A stretch of 64,000 nt of DNA, taken from an uncultured Lactobacillus sp. GTDB taxonomy: Bacteria; Bacillota; Bacilli; Lactobacillales; Lactobacillaceae. A program made the translations under genes and the position numbers. Of this stretch, positions 34,488 to 43,275 are shown piece by piece (positions within the stretch are counted from its first letter, which is position 1; each line of letters begins with the position of its first letter). The notes below the pieces were generated by a model, which did no database searches, had not been told where the DNA came from, and saw only the letters and a list, made by a program, of their open reading frames with translations. The DNA lies in the NCBI GenBank assembly GCA_937874695.1, contig CALNAJ010000027.1, positions 1 to 64,000 on the forward strand. Reading direction: 5' to 3'.

Positions 34488-35741
34488 TTGAGTATCTTAG
34501 ACTATTTTGTATTCGTCTCAATTCTGGTGATTTGGGGCATTCTGGTGGTCAATCTGATTCTGACGATGGCTGGGTATACGCAATACCTGAAGGATGTGCG
34601 TACCCCAGCACCTGAATTACCCGAGCAGGTACCATTCGTGTCGGTCATGGTTCCCGCTCACAATGAAGGCATCGTTATCGTGAAGACGGTGTTATCGCTG
34701 CTGAACTTTGACTATCCACACGACCGGTACGAAATCATTGTGATCAATGATAATTCTAGTGATAATTCCGCAGCGTTGTTGAAGCAAATTCAGGACACTT
34801 ACCCTGACCGAAATTTTGAGGTGATCAACACCGATAAGACCAATGGTGGGAAAGGCAAGTCCAATGCCTTGAACATTGCCTTAAAGCAGGCTAAGGGGAG
34901 TGTGATTTCTGTATATGATGCGGATAACACGCCAGAGCGACCGGCATTACGCTATCTAGTAGCTGAGCTGATGCAAAATGATACCTATGGCGCGGTCATT
35001 GGAAAGTTTCGTACACGGAACAAGAATGCGTCGTTACTGACCCGGTTCATCAACGTTGAGACCTTGTCCTTTCAGTGGATGGCTCAGGCTGGGCGTTTGC
35101 GGTTGTTTAAGCTCTGTACGATTCCCGGAACTAATTACGTGATTCGACGAGATCTTTTGGATACGATTGGCGGGTGGGATACCAAGGCCTTAGCTGAGGA
35201 TACTGAAATCAGTTTTCGGGTGTACCGACTGGGCTATCGGATCTATTTCCAACCGAAGGCGGTTACCTGGGAACAAGAACCCCAGACGTTGGACGTGTGG
35301 CTTCACCAGCGGACACGTTGGGTCAAAGGTAATATCTACGTTATCTTAAAGAACTTACCACTGGTTTTTCGTAAAACGGGGCAGAAGATTCGTTTCGATC
35401 TGTTGTACTTCTTATCGGTTTATTTTCTATTGATGACATCGCTGATTCTCTCGGACACGGTGTTTGTGCTCTCGGTTGCGGGGATCGCACACTCCAACCT
35501 CCTGGGCTTCAACAATACGCTGTGGATCTTTGCTATCGTGCTGTTTGTCATCAGTACTTACGTGACGATTACGACCGAAAAGGGGGAAATGACGTTAGGT
35601 AATCTGTTAATTATTATTTTTATGTACGTTGTGTATAGTCAAATGTGGCTGGCAGTTGCGGCCTATGGAATGGTGGGGTATATCCGTGAACAAGTCTTTC
35701 ATCAACAAGCAAAATGGTATAAAACCAAGCGCTATCAGTAA
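34488..35741 (+). CDS. BcsA-like processive family 2 glycosyltransferase
   Basis: A 417-residue membrane synthase. One N-terminal helix, a GT-A domain with VPAHNEG, DAD at 144-146, AEDTE at 236-240 and QRTRW at 274-278 (the D, DxD, TED and QxxRW set of processive beta-glycan synthases), then four C-terminal helices. It ends after the helices and has no PilZ domain, unlike c-di-GMP-regulated cellulose synthases. TTG start. The 203-base gap before it may hold an internal promoter. The downstream BcsB-like gene overlaps it by 56 bases. Confidence 0.88.
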   Translation: MSILDYFVFVSILVIWGILVVNLILTMAGYTQYLKDVRTPAPELPEQVPFVSVMVPAHNEGIVIVKTVLSLLNFDYPHDRYEIIVINDNSSDNSAALLKQIQDTYPDRNFEVINTDKTNGGKGKSNALNIALKQAKGSVISVYDADNTPERPALRYLVAELMQNDTYGAVIGKFRTRNKNASLLTRFINVETLSFQWMAQAGRLRLFKLCTIPGTNYVIRRDLLDTIGGWDTKALAEDTEISFRVYRLGYRIYFQPKAVTWEQEPQTLDVWLHQRTRWVKGNIYVILKNLPLVFRKTGQKIRFDLLYFLSVYFLLMTSLILSDTVFVLSVAGIAHSNLLGFNNTLWIFAIVLFVISTYVTITTEKGEMTLGNLLIIIFMYVVYSQMWLAVAAYGMVGYIREQVFHQQAKWYKTKRYQ

Positions 35742-37830
35742 ACTGATGATTACTGTGGTTCTTTTGGGCATGGCCTTTCTGAGCGTGTTCCTGGGTGCCA
35801 CACCGGCTAGTGCTAAGACCAAGGTTGCATTGAAGACCTATACGCAACCTTTTCAAAACAATACGACCAGTCTGTCCGGACAGTCTGTGGAGATGAGCAC
35901 TTACTTTATCAAGATGGACTACTGGGACGTGAAGAAGGCGACCTTGAATCTCAACTACCAGGTCTCCCAGTTATCCAGTCGGCAGTTGTCTGATATTACG
36001 GTTTCGCTGGGCGGTGTGAAGTTTGCTTCATTTCGGCCGAAGAAGCAGACAGGGTTGCAGACGAAGACCATTAAAATCCCGTTGCGACTTCTGTCCGGTG
36101 AAAATGAACTTAAAATTAGCGGCCAAATTCTCAATCAAGCAGGTAAAAAAGACTATCGGTTAACTCAAACGCCAGCCAATTGGTTGACGGTGGATAGTCG
36201 CTCGGCCGTGAACTTCCAGTATGTGTTGAAGGCACCAACTCAGAACATTGATTCCTTCTATGATCATTTCTCGGGGCCAGATACCATCGTCAATCGCAAT
36301 GCATACATTGTCATCCCCAATCAGGCGACTAATGCCGAATTGTCTGCTAGTATGTACGCACTGACTGGGGAGTCGCGGGTGATCACGACCGAGAATCAGC
36401 AGATTCCCGTCGTACAAATGGACAATGCTGATGGTAAGGCCGCGGATTATCAACTCGTGATGGCGGAGTATCAGCACTTACCGGCTCGTTTTCAAAAATT
36501 ATTTAAACGTGCGGATCTGCGTAATGCGAGCCAAATCAAACGTTACGATGCCAAAGGCAAATATTACTTGGTGGTGACGGCAACCACGGGAACGTTGCTT
36601 GAAAAGGCGGCACGTTTTGTGGCTAATTCCGAGTTAATGAAGGAGTCCAAGCACCCGACAGAGACAATTACGGCCGGTACCCAGACGTTCACGTCGACGC
36701 TAAATTACGACGGTAAGTATCAGTTAACGACTAGTGCTGATCGGATCACGGGGGCCAATCATCAAGAACGGAGCTACTTCGTTAGCCTGCCCGTCGACCG
36801 TAACAATGCGGATGGCTCGACCATTAGCATCCATCTGCGTTATGCGCGAAATTTGGACTTCAAGAATTCTCTGGCGACGGTGTACGTCAACGATACGGCC
36901 ATTGGGAGTGAGCGGCTGAGTGCGGCTCGGGCCGACAATGATACGCTGACCGTGACGTTACCTAAGGGCATGGCCCTGGGGAATAGCTTTACCGTGCGGG
37001 TAGCGCTAGATTTGCCAATGAGCAATTCGGCTGGTACTCAGGATAACACGCATACGCCGTGGGCTAGCATTGAACCGACCTCAGTGGCCCGAATCAAGTC
37101 AGCACCGGGTAACGACTTGCTGTTTAGCAACTATCCGAATCTTTTCCTGAAGAACTCGACTTATGCCAACATTGCGGTGGTCCGGCCCCAAACGATGACT
37201 AGTACAGACTATCAGACACTAACCAATATCTTTAACCTGATTGGAAATTACGCCGAAAATAATCGGGGAACGATTAAGTTTTACGATCGACAACCGAGCA
37301 AGAGCGTGATGGCCGATGCCAATGTGATCGCCTTTGGTACGCCTAAGCAGAATCAGCTGATTCGTCATCTGAATAGTCACTTGTACTTCAAGTACAATGA
37401 TACCGAGACGAGATTCCTGTCGAATGAGAAGCTGAGCATTGAGCAGCAGTATGGCCAAACTATTGGGAGTGCCCAGCTCTTACGCTCGCCATACAATTCC
37501 CAAAAGGGCTTATTGATCATTACTGGGGCAAGTGCAAACGGCACCTACCTGGCATCGACCCAGATCAATTATCAGCGCAATATTGCCCAGTATAAAGGCG
37601 ATGCCATTGTTGTCGATCCGGATAATAACCATTATGATTACCGATTCAAAAAGAATAAGCTCATTGATACCTCATTGAATACGAAGCAAGAGGTTAGTCG
37701 CCATTCTCAGGAGTTGCTATATCTAGGCGTTGCGCTGGTGATGATTGTGGTTGTGACGATTGCCTTACTGCTCTTACTCTGGAAGCACGGTAGTCTGCGG
37801 CGCCGGCGAAAGGGGGCCCACCATGAATAA
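35686..37830 (+). CDS. BcsB-like polysaccharide synthase subunit
   Basis: A 714-residue protein with a signal peptide (VFLGATPASA), a long beta-rich extracytoplasmic region with two repeated carbohydrate-binding/flavodoxin-like modules, and a C-terminal membrane helix (YLGVALVMIVVVTIALLLLLW) followed by a basic tail. This is the cellulose synthase BcsB architecture, which anchors to BcsA and guides the emerging glycan. Start chosen at GTG 35686, seven bases after GGTGGGG, inside the end of the synthase gene. Overlaps the next gene by 8 bases. Confidence 0.8.
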   Translation: MNKSFINKQNGIKPSAISKLMITVVLLGMAFLSVFLGATPASAKTKVALKTYTQPFQNNTTSLSGQSVEMSTYFIKMDYWDVKKATLNLNYQVSQLSSRQLSDITVSLGGVKFASFRPKKQTGLQTKTIKIPLRLLSGENELKISGQILNQAGKKDYRLTQTPANWLTVDSRSAVNFQYVLKAPTQNIDSFYDHFSGPDTIVNRNAYIVIPNQATNAELSASMYALTGESRVITTENQQIPVVQMDNADGKAADYQLVMAEYQHLPARFQKLFKRADLRNASQIKRYDAKGKYYLVVTATTGTLLEKAARFVANSELMKESKHPTETITAGTQTFTSTLNYDGKYQLTTSADRITGANHQERSYFVSLPVDRNNADGSTISIHLRYARNLDFKNSLATVYVNDTAIGSERLSAARADNDTLTVTLPKGMALGNSFTVRVALDLPMSNSAGTQDNTHTPWASIEPTSVARIKSAPGNDLLFSNYPNLFLKNSTYANIAVVRPQTMTSTDYQTLTNIFNLIGNYAENNRGTIKFYDRQPSKSVMADANVIAFGTPKQNQLIRHLNSHLYFKYNDTETRFLSNEKLSIEQQYGQTIGSAQLLRSPYNSQKGLLIITGASANGTYLASTQINYQRNIAQYKGDAIVVDPDNNHYDYRFKKNKLIDTSLNTKQEVSRHSQELLYLGVALVMIVVVTIALLLLLWKHGSLRRRRKGAHHE

Positions 37831-38692
37831 TCGGTCAAAGAATTCAAACAAGGAGACTTGGGTGACGGATATTTACTTGATTGCATTCCTCATGATGGTG
37901 AGTGGCCTTGCCTTGGGGATGGCGGCGACTCAGACCCACTATTTAATGATCAACGTGAGCTTTCTGGCTGTGACCATTTGCTTGATTCTCTTCACCTATT
38001 TCTGGGGGATGATTACGGGACTGCTTTTGAATCTGGCATTTATGTTTACCCAGGTCCTAATTGTGATCTACGTTAGTCAGACACATGCCGATACAATAGC
38101 GTGGGGGTTGATGTTTTGGATGTTTTTACCGCTCCTATTATCGCTGACATTCTATGGGATGACGGCTCATCTGCGGAAATTACAAGCAGATAACGTGAAG
38201 CTGCGGAGTGACTTGGTCGAACGAGGGGCCTTTGATGAGTCGACAAATTTACGGACGACGGTTTCTTTTATCGAAGATACCGCGGTATTTACAGAAACGA
38301 ATCGCCGTTTCGATCTGCCAGTGACGACGATGATCGTTCGAATCCGTTACTTCCAAGAAATGCGGAGTATGATTAGTGACACGCAGTTGAGTACGCTCTT
38401 GCAGTTGGTCTCGGAGACCATTAAGGACGCGATGCGGACCAATGATATTACCTATTTGCTGGACCGGGCGAACCCAACCTGGGGGGTGCTATTGTTTACC
38501 GATTCCAAGGGTGCCAACATCGCAGGACAACGCATTAAGGAAAAATTCGATAAGGCGTTAGCCACGACTGATAGTTTGGCGACTTTGGAGGTCAAATTGG
38601 TCGTTGGTGTGGCGAGCTGGGACTCTGAAAAGATGAAGAATCCATATGACCTGATGAATGCCGGCATCAAAGAAACTGAATACGATGTTTAA
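37823..38692 (+). CDS. membrane protein with degenerate GGDEF domain, probable c-di-GMP receptor
   Basis: A 289-residue protein: three or four membrane helices in residues 17-112, a short coiled linker (115-132), then a GGDEF-like domain (133-289) starting FDESTNLRT. At the signature place the sequence reads DRANPTW (214-220) instead of GGDEF, so diguanylate cyclase activity is not expected. RTND at 205-208 fits the RxxD inhibitory (I) site five residues ahead. The Listeria pss operon ends with a comparable degenerate GGDEF I-site receptor. Since the synthase here lacks PilZ, this protein probably relays c-di-GMP to it (inference). Confidence 0.78.
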   Translation: MNNRSKNSNKETWVTDIYLIAFLMMVSGLALGMAATQTHYLMINVSFLAVTICLILFTYFWGMITGLLLNLAFMFTQVLIVIYVSQTHADTIAWGLMFWMFLPLLLSLTFYGMTAHLRKLQADNVKLRSDLVERGAFDESTNLRTTVSFIEDTAVFTETNRRFDLPVTTMIVRIRYFQEMRSMISDTQLSTLLQLVSETIKDAMRTNDITYLLDRANPTWGVLLFTDSKGANIAGQRIKEKFDKALATTDSLATLEVKLVVGVASWDSEKMKNPYDLMNAGIKETEYDV

Positions 38693-38734
38693 CCCCGATT
38701 TGTCTCACGGCTTGAAGGGGGTATCAGGCTTTTG

Positions 38735-38774
38735 AAAGATAGAGGACTAACTTAGATTAGGCGTCTATCTTTTT
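38735..38774 (+). terminator. terminator of the exopolysaccharide operon
   Basis: AAAGATAGA (38735-38743) and TCTATCTTT (38764-38772) followed by TT; 9 bp perfect stem with a 20-base loop. Confidence 0.75.
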
Positions 38775-38898
38775 AAGTTTGTCGTGTGAATCGGCTGCAA
38801 GTTGGTCGTTTATTTTTGGCAGTCGCGGAAGGCGTTAACAAGTGCCCTACAGACACGAATCAAGTGTTAGCGAAAGCGTGAAATTCAAACGATGCAAA

Positions 38899-38927
38899 TA
38901 GACATCATTTCTTAATTCAAGTACAAT
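38899..38927 (+). promoter_or_regulatory. promoter of tmk operon
   Basis: TAGACA (38899-38904), 17-base spacer, TACAAT (38922-38927), 31 bases ahead of tmk. It restores transcription to the housekeeping cluster after the inserted exopolysaccharide block. Confidence 0.7.
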
Positions 38928-38957
38928 GTATGTATTCAATCAAAAATGGGGTCGAGT

Positions 38958-39602
38958 ATGTTGTCAGGAACATTTATAAGCTTCGAAGGACCGGACGGCG
39001 CCGGTAAGACCAGCGCTCTCGCGGCCATTACCGCTAAGATTCAGCCCACATTGGGGGACCGGTTGACGATTACGCGTGAACCGGGGGGCAATCCCATTTC
39101 AGAAAGTATTCGGGCAATTATTTTGGATCGGGCGAATACCGATATGGATTATCGCACAGAGGCTTTATTGTACGCTGCAGCTCGGCGACAACACCTCGCG
39201 CAGACGATTCTGCCAGCACTGGCTGCAGACCAATTGGTTCTGTGTGACCGCTACGTGGATAGTTCTATTGCCTATCAGGGTGCGGGCCGCCAAATTGGTG
39301 AGGATGCCGTTGCTCAGATGAATACATTCGCTACGGACGGGTTACTGCCCGACCTGACGGTGTATTTCGATGTTCCTGCTGAGGTGGGATTGCGCCGGAT
39401 TCAAGCACATCGTCAGGCCGATCAAGTCGATCGCTTAGATGTTGAGCAGGAGGCTTTTCACGATCGTGTACGAGCTGCTTACTTACGGTTACAACAGGCT
39501 CATCCAGAACGGATTAAATTAATCGATGCAACCCAATCACCTGATCAGGTGGTTGCGGAAGCCTTGGCATTGATCAAACAAACGGCAGCACGTTATTTCT
39601 AA
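38958..39602 (+). CDS. tmk: thymidylate kinase
   Basis: A 214-residue kinase making dTDP from dTMP. P-loop FEGPDGAGKTS at the N-terminus, DR(Y/H) motif in CDRYVDSSIAYQG, and the lid region. Start ATG 38958 after GGGG; the ATG 12 bases upstream overlaps that site. Starts the tmk-darA-holB-yabA-rsmI operon. Confidence 0.95.
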   Translation: MLSGTFISFEGPDGAGKTSALAAITAKIQPTLGDRLTITREPGGNPISESIRAIILDRANTDMDYRTEALLYAAARRQHLAQTILPALAADQLVLCDRYVDSSIAYQGAGRQIGEDAVAQMNTFATDGLLPDLTVYFDVPAEVGLRRIQAHRQADQVDRLDVEQEAFHDRVRAAYLRLQQAHPERIKLIDATQSPDQVVAEALALIKQTAARYF

Positions 39603-39627
39603 ACCGGCATTTGAGGGAGGAACAGCA

Positions 39628-39957
39628 ATGAAATTATTAATCGCTATCGTCCAGGACAAAGACGCAAATCGCCTCAGCAATGAGTTTATCGATAAGAATA
39701 TTCGCGCGACGCGATTATCGACCACTGGGGGCTTCTTGAAGTCTGGGAATACCACGTTTATGATTGGTGTGGAAGAGGAACGGGTCGATGAAGTCTTGGA
39801 AATGATCAAGGCGGCCAGCCATACGCGCCAGCAGTTTATGACGCCACCCGTTAATTTGGATGCGCAGTTAGACAATACGTCCTCGTATCCGGTGGAAGTT
39901 CAGGTCGGGGGCGCTACGGTCTTTGTGCTCCCTGTCGATCAGTTCCATCAATTTTAG
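39628..39957 (+). CDS. cyclic-di-AMP receptor DarA/PstA
   Basis: A 109-residue PII-like protein that binds c-di-AMP. MKLLIAIVQDKDANRLS, TTGGFLKSGNTT and IGVEEERVDEVL are hallmark stretches. Conserved between tmk and holB (B. subtilis yaaQ). Its downstream partner is not known. A KimA-like transporter at 54550 is a second candidate c-di-AMP target in the window. Confidence 0.93.
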   Translation: MKLLIAIVQDKDANRLSNEFIDKNIRATRLSTTGGFLKSGNTTFMIGVEEERVDEVLEMIKAASHTRQQFMTPPVNLDAQLDNTSSYPVEVQVGGATVFVLPVDQFHQF

Positions 39958-39966
39958 GGGGTATCT

Positions 39967-40983
39967 ATGACCGAAGAATCCCTCGTGGCAACGGCCCAAC
40001 GGCTACAGCCACAGTTACTAAGTCATTTTATGAATTTAATTACCGAAAAGCGATTGGCCCACGCTTACCTATTTAATGGTGCAGACGGGACCGGTCGGCA
40101 ACAGCTAGCGACGGTCATTGCCATGCGGCTATTCTGCCCCAACGTGGACGAGAATGGGCTACCCTGTGGCCATTGTCCGGAGTGCCAGCGAATTCAGGCC
40201 GGAGATCATCCCGATGTCGTCTCGGTGGTGCCGGACGGTCAGCGAATCAAGGTGGATCAGGTCCGTTACCTCAAGTCAGAATTCACCAAGAGCGCCGTTG
40301 AAGGCAATCAGAAGATCTTTATTGTCGATCAGGTCGATCGTATGACGACGGGAGCGGCTAACAGCCTCCTGAAGTTCATTGAGGAACCCGTAGGCAATAC
40401 CGTGGCCTTGTTGCTAACGGCGAATAAGAATCTGATCCTACCCACGATTCTGTCGCGGACGCAGGTCGTGGATTTTCTACGAGTGGCGCCCGGCGCGTTA
40501 GCCGATTCGCTGGCAGCCGCGGGTATCATTCCTAGTCAACGTTATTTGTTGGCGACCCTGACGGAGAGTGTTCAGGCAGCTAAGGCGTTAACCGCCGAAG
40601 ACTGGTTGAAGACGGCTCAGGTGAGCGTGGGCCAGTGGTTCAGTGCGGCCTGTGCCGGTGATGAACGGGCCTTTGTACGGGTACAGACCGAGCTGGTCCC
40701 CTTGGGGAGCAACCGCGATCTGCAGGGAACTATCCTGGATATGGTCGTGCAAGTCTGGCACGATGTCTTACGCCAGCAGAACGCCAGCGTCCCCGATGAC
40801 CAGTTGGCCTTTCCACAGGTCGCGCAGGTCAGTCGGCAGATGGCCCAGCGGCTCAGCATCGATCGGCTCGTTAACATTATGACCCTGACACTGGAGACCC
40901 GGAGTCAGCTTGCCGGAAATATGAATTTTCAGGGCATCTTAGAAGCCTTAACGTTACAGATCCTAGCGCAGATTCGGCGCTAA
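39967..40983 (+). CDS. holB: DNA polymerase III delta' subunit
   Basis: A 338-residue clamp-loader subunit of the AAA+ fold. A cysteine zinc module CPNVDENGLPCGHCPEC, IVDQVDRMTTGAANSLLKFIEEP for Walker B and sensor 1 areas; the P-loop is degenerate (NGADGTGRQQL), as normal for delta'. Between darA and yabA as in B. subtilis. Confidence 0.93.
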   Translation: MTEESLVATAQRLQPQLLSHFMNLITEKRLAHAYLFNGADGTGRQQLATVIAMRLFCPNVDENGLPCGHCPECQRIQAGDHPDVVSVVPDGQRIKVDQVRYLKSEFTKSAVEGNQKIFIVDQVDRMTTGAANSLLKFIEEPVGNTVALLLTANKNLILPTILSRTQVVDFLRVAPGALADSLAAAGIIPSQRYLLATLTESVQAAKALTAEDWLKTAQVSVGQWFSAACAGDERAFVRVQTELVPLGSNRDLQGTILDMVVQVWHDVLRQQNASVPDDQLAFPQVAQVSRQMAQRLSIDRLVNIMTLTLETRSQLAGNMNFQGILEALTLQILAQIRR

Positions 40984-41009
40984 ACAGTCAGCATTGGAGG
41001 GGTGGCAAC

Positions 41010-41348
41010 TTGGAAAAACAAGAAGTATACGATCAATTTAAGCAGCTCGAGGGCCAAATACAAGAAGTGCTCGCCCAATTCACTGACTTACAGGCCGAGA
41101 TGACCCAGGTGTTCGAGCAGAATGCCGAATTGGAAATCGAAAACCAACACTTACGGGACCTTCTGCGGGAGCTTCAACGTGACTTACCCGAAGCCCCCGA
41201 GACGCCGCAGGGCTTGTCCAAGTCGCGGCAGATCTTGGAAAAATTGTATGAAGAAGGCTTTCACGTCTGCCGCGAGTTCTATGGCACACGGCGCAAGCAG
41301 GACGAGGAATGTGCCTTTTGTCTAGAAGTTATCTATCGTGATCAATAG
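41010..41348 (+). CDS. yabA: replication initiation control protein YabA
   Basis: A 112-residue protein that binds DnaA and DnaN and limits initiation. N-terminal coiled coil (residues 5-60) and a C-terminal zinc module with C (HVCREFYG) and CAFC. TTG start after GGAGGGG. The following gene begins within or just after its stop codon. Confidence 0.93.
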   Translation: MEKQEVYDQFKQLEGQIQEVLAQFTDLQAEMTQVFEQNAELEIENQHLRDLLRELQRDLPEAPETPQGLSKSRQILEKLYEEGFHVCREFYGTRRKQDEECAFCLEVIYRDQ

Positions 41349-41364
41349 GAGGTTCGCACCACAC

Positions 41365-42246
41365 ATGGAACGTCAACGTAGTTTTCAAGCCGCAGACAGC
41401 GGTCACTTATATCTGGTGCCGACACCCATTGGCAATCTCGATGACATGACTTTTCGTGCCGTCAAGACGTTAAAAGCGGCCGATTTGATTGCCGCCGAAG
41501 ATACCCGTAACACCCAGAAACTTTTAAATCACTTTGAAATTGAAACCAAACAAATCAGTTTTCACGAACACAACACCCAGGAACGGATTCCCCAATTGAT
41601 TGCAAAGTTGCAACAGGGGATGCAGATTGCTCAGGTCAGTGACGCGGGGATGCCATCCATTTCGGACCCCGGTCACGAATTAGTCAATGCCTGTATCGAA
41701 GCCCACATTCCGGTGGTGCCGTTACCCGGTGCTAACGCGGGCCTGACGGCGTTGATTGCCTCGGGCTTAGCGCCACAACCGTTTTATTTCTACGGTTTCT
41801 TGGATCGCAAGCCCAAGGACCAACGTGCCGAGATTGATGAGCTGGCGCAACGGCCGGAAACGTTGATCTTTTACGAAGCCCCCCACCGTCTGAAGAAGAC
41901 ACTCGCAAACTTGGCTGCGGGGATGGGTGAAGATCGTCCCGCCGTTCTGTGTCGGGAACTCACCAAGCGCTACGAAGAATTCTTGCGTGGTAGCCTGAGT
42001 GACCTGGCTGAATGGGCCGCCACAGACACGGTTCGGGGCGAATTTGTCGTATTGGTTGGGGGCAATGATCACCCAACAACGACGGCAACCACTGCCGTTG
42101 ACCTCAGTGAACCCGTTGAAGCGCAGGTCGATCGGTTGATTGCGGCCGGCGACAAGCCCAACGCGGCCATCAAAGAAGTCGCGAACCTCCGCGGCCTGAA
42201 GAAACAAGATGTTTACCGAACTTACCACCATTTAGATGAGGAGTGA
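41365..42246 (+). CDS. rsmI: 16S rRNA 2'-O-ribose C1402 methyltransferase
   Basis: A 293-residue SAM-dependent methyltransferase of the tetrapyrrole-methylase fold. GHLYLVPTPIGNLDDMTFRA, AAEDTRNTQKLLNHF and SDAGMPSISDPGHELV are characteristic. Start ATG 41365 after AGGAGG with a rather long spacer; an in-frame GTG at 41338 overlaps yabA. Last gene of the conserved operon. Confidence 0.94.
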   Translation: MERQRSFQAADSGHLYLVPTPIGNLDDMTFRAVKTLKAADLIAAEDTRNTQKLLNHFEIETKQISFHEHNTQERIPQLIAKLQQGMQIAQVSDAGMPSISDPGHELVNACIEAHIPVVPLPGANAGLTALIASGLAPQPFYFYGFLDRKPKDQRAEIDELAQRPETLIFYEAPHRLKKTLANLAAGMGEDRPAVLCRELTKRYEEFLRGSLSDLAEWAATDTVRGEFVVLVGGNDHPTTTATTAVDLSEPVEAQVDRLIAAGDKPNAAIKEVANLRGLKKQDVYRTYHHLDEE

Positions 42247-42251
42247 CCTGC

Positions 42252-42995
42252 GTGGCCCAAAATGAATTCAGTGAACCGCACCGGGTCGTCTACTATGAAA
42301 CGGACGACACCGGCCATTTGACCCTCGCCATGCTAATCAACCTGTTCGTCCTGGTCTCCGAGGATCAGAACGCCGCGTTGAAATTGACCACGGACTATAT
42401 CCACAGTCTAGGGGTCGGTTGGGTCGTGACGCAGTATCACTTGCAGGTCGATAAGCTTCCCGAAATTGGGGATCAGGTGATCCTCAAGACGCGGGCAACA
42501 GCCTTCAATAAATACTTTGCCTACCGGGAATACTGGTTGCTCGATACCGCGGGCAATCAGTTAGCTTACGGCGAGGGCATCTGGGTCACCATGAGTTACG
42601 CGACCCGTAAGATTGCGACGATTCCAGCGGCCATCATGGCGCCATATGGAACCGAACCGGTCAAGCGGTTGCCACGGTTACCGCGACCGGAAAAGGTCGA
42701 CCAAACGGCCACCAGTGTTGCCAAGCCCTATACGGTACGGTACTTCGATATCGATGAGAATGGCCACGTGAATAACGCGCACTATTTTGATTGGATGCTG
42801 GATGCCTTGCCGGCCGAGTGGCTGCGCCAGCATCAAGCCGTTGACGTTCGAATTCGTTTCGAAAATGAAGTGAAATACGGTCATCAGGTGACCAGTGAGG
42901 TTGCACACAGCGATGCAGCGACGACCCAGCACACGGTAAAAATTGGGGCGACGACCGCAGTTTTGGCCACGATTGATTGGCAACCGCGGCGTTAA
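42252..42995 (+). CDS. acyl-ACP thioesterase
   Basis: A 247-residue hotdog-fold thioesterase with two hotdog domains. The catalytic region DIDENGHVNNAHYFDW and the first-domain ETDDTGHLTLAML match bacterial FatA/FatB-type enzymes, which free fatty acids from acyl-carrier protein. Start chosen at GTG 42252, eight bases after GAGGAG; an in-frame GTG nine bases earlier overlaps that site. Nearly contiguous with rsmI, so probably cotranscribed. Confidence 0.9.
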   Translation: MAQNEFSEPHRVVYYETDDTGHLTLAMLINLFVLVSEDQNAALKLTTDYIHSLGVGWVVTQYHLQVDKLPEIGDQVILKTRATAFNKYFAYREYWLLDTAGNQLAYGEGIWVTMSYATRKIATIPAAIMAPYGTEPVKRLPRLPRPEKVDQTATSVAKPYTVRYFDIDENGHVNNAHYFDWMLDALPAEWLRQHQAVDVRIRFENEVKYGHQVTSEVAHSDAATTQHTVKIGATTAVLATIDWQPRR

Positions 42996-43114
42996 AACGC
43001 TGGTGTAATCCCATGTATCGATGTGTGATGACGCCTTGAAATTTGAGGTGAGCCGTCAGCTTTTCGGGATAAAATGATTAATTTTGATAAAGACAGGCAG
43101 AGAAGATGTTCCGC

Positions 43115-43224
43115 GCCAGTCTTTGTGGTAATATAAGACACTGATATGAATAGTACACGAGAAAAAGTAAGTAACCGGTCATTGGGAAGCGGCGGGCCGG
43201 GAACACCAGCCGCCGCTTTTCCCA
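43115..43224 (+). promoter_or_regulatory. promoter and terminator-like leader hairpin before tsaB
   Basis: An extended -10, TGG-TAATAT, lies near 43124-43135 and is followed about 55 bases later by AAGCGGCGG (43187-43195) pairing with CCGCCGCTT (43210-43218) plus TTT. The hairpin lies between this promoter and tsaB, so it could attenuate the tsaB operon as well as end the thioesterase transcript. Confidence 0.55.
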
Positions 43225-43275
43225 TTTTCGCTATTGGCTGTGGTCACCATACACATGAAGGGGAACCCAAGCAAA

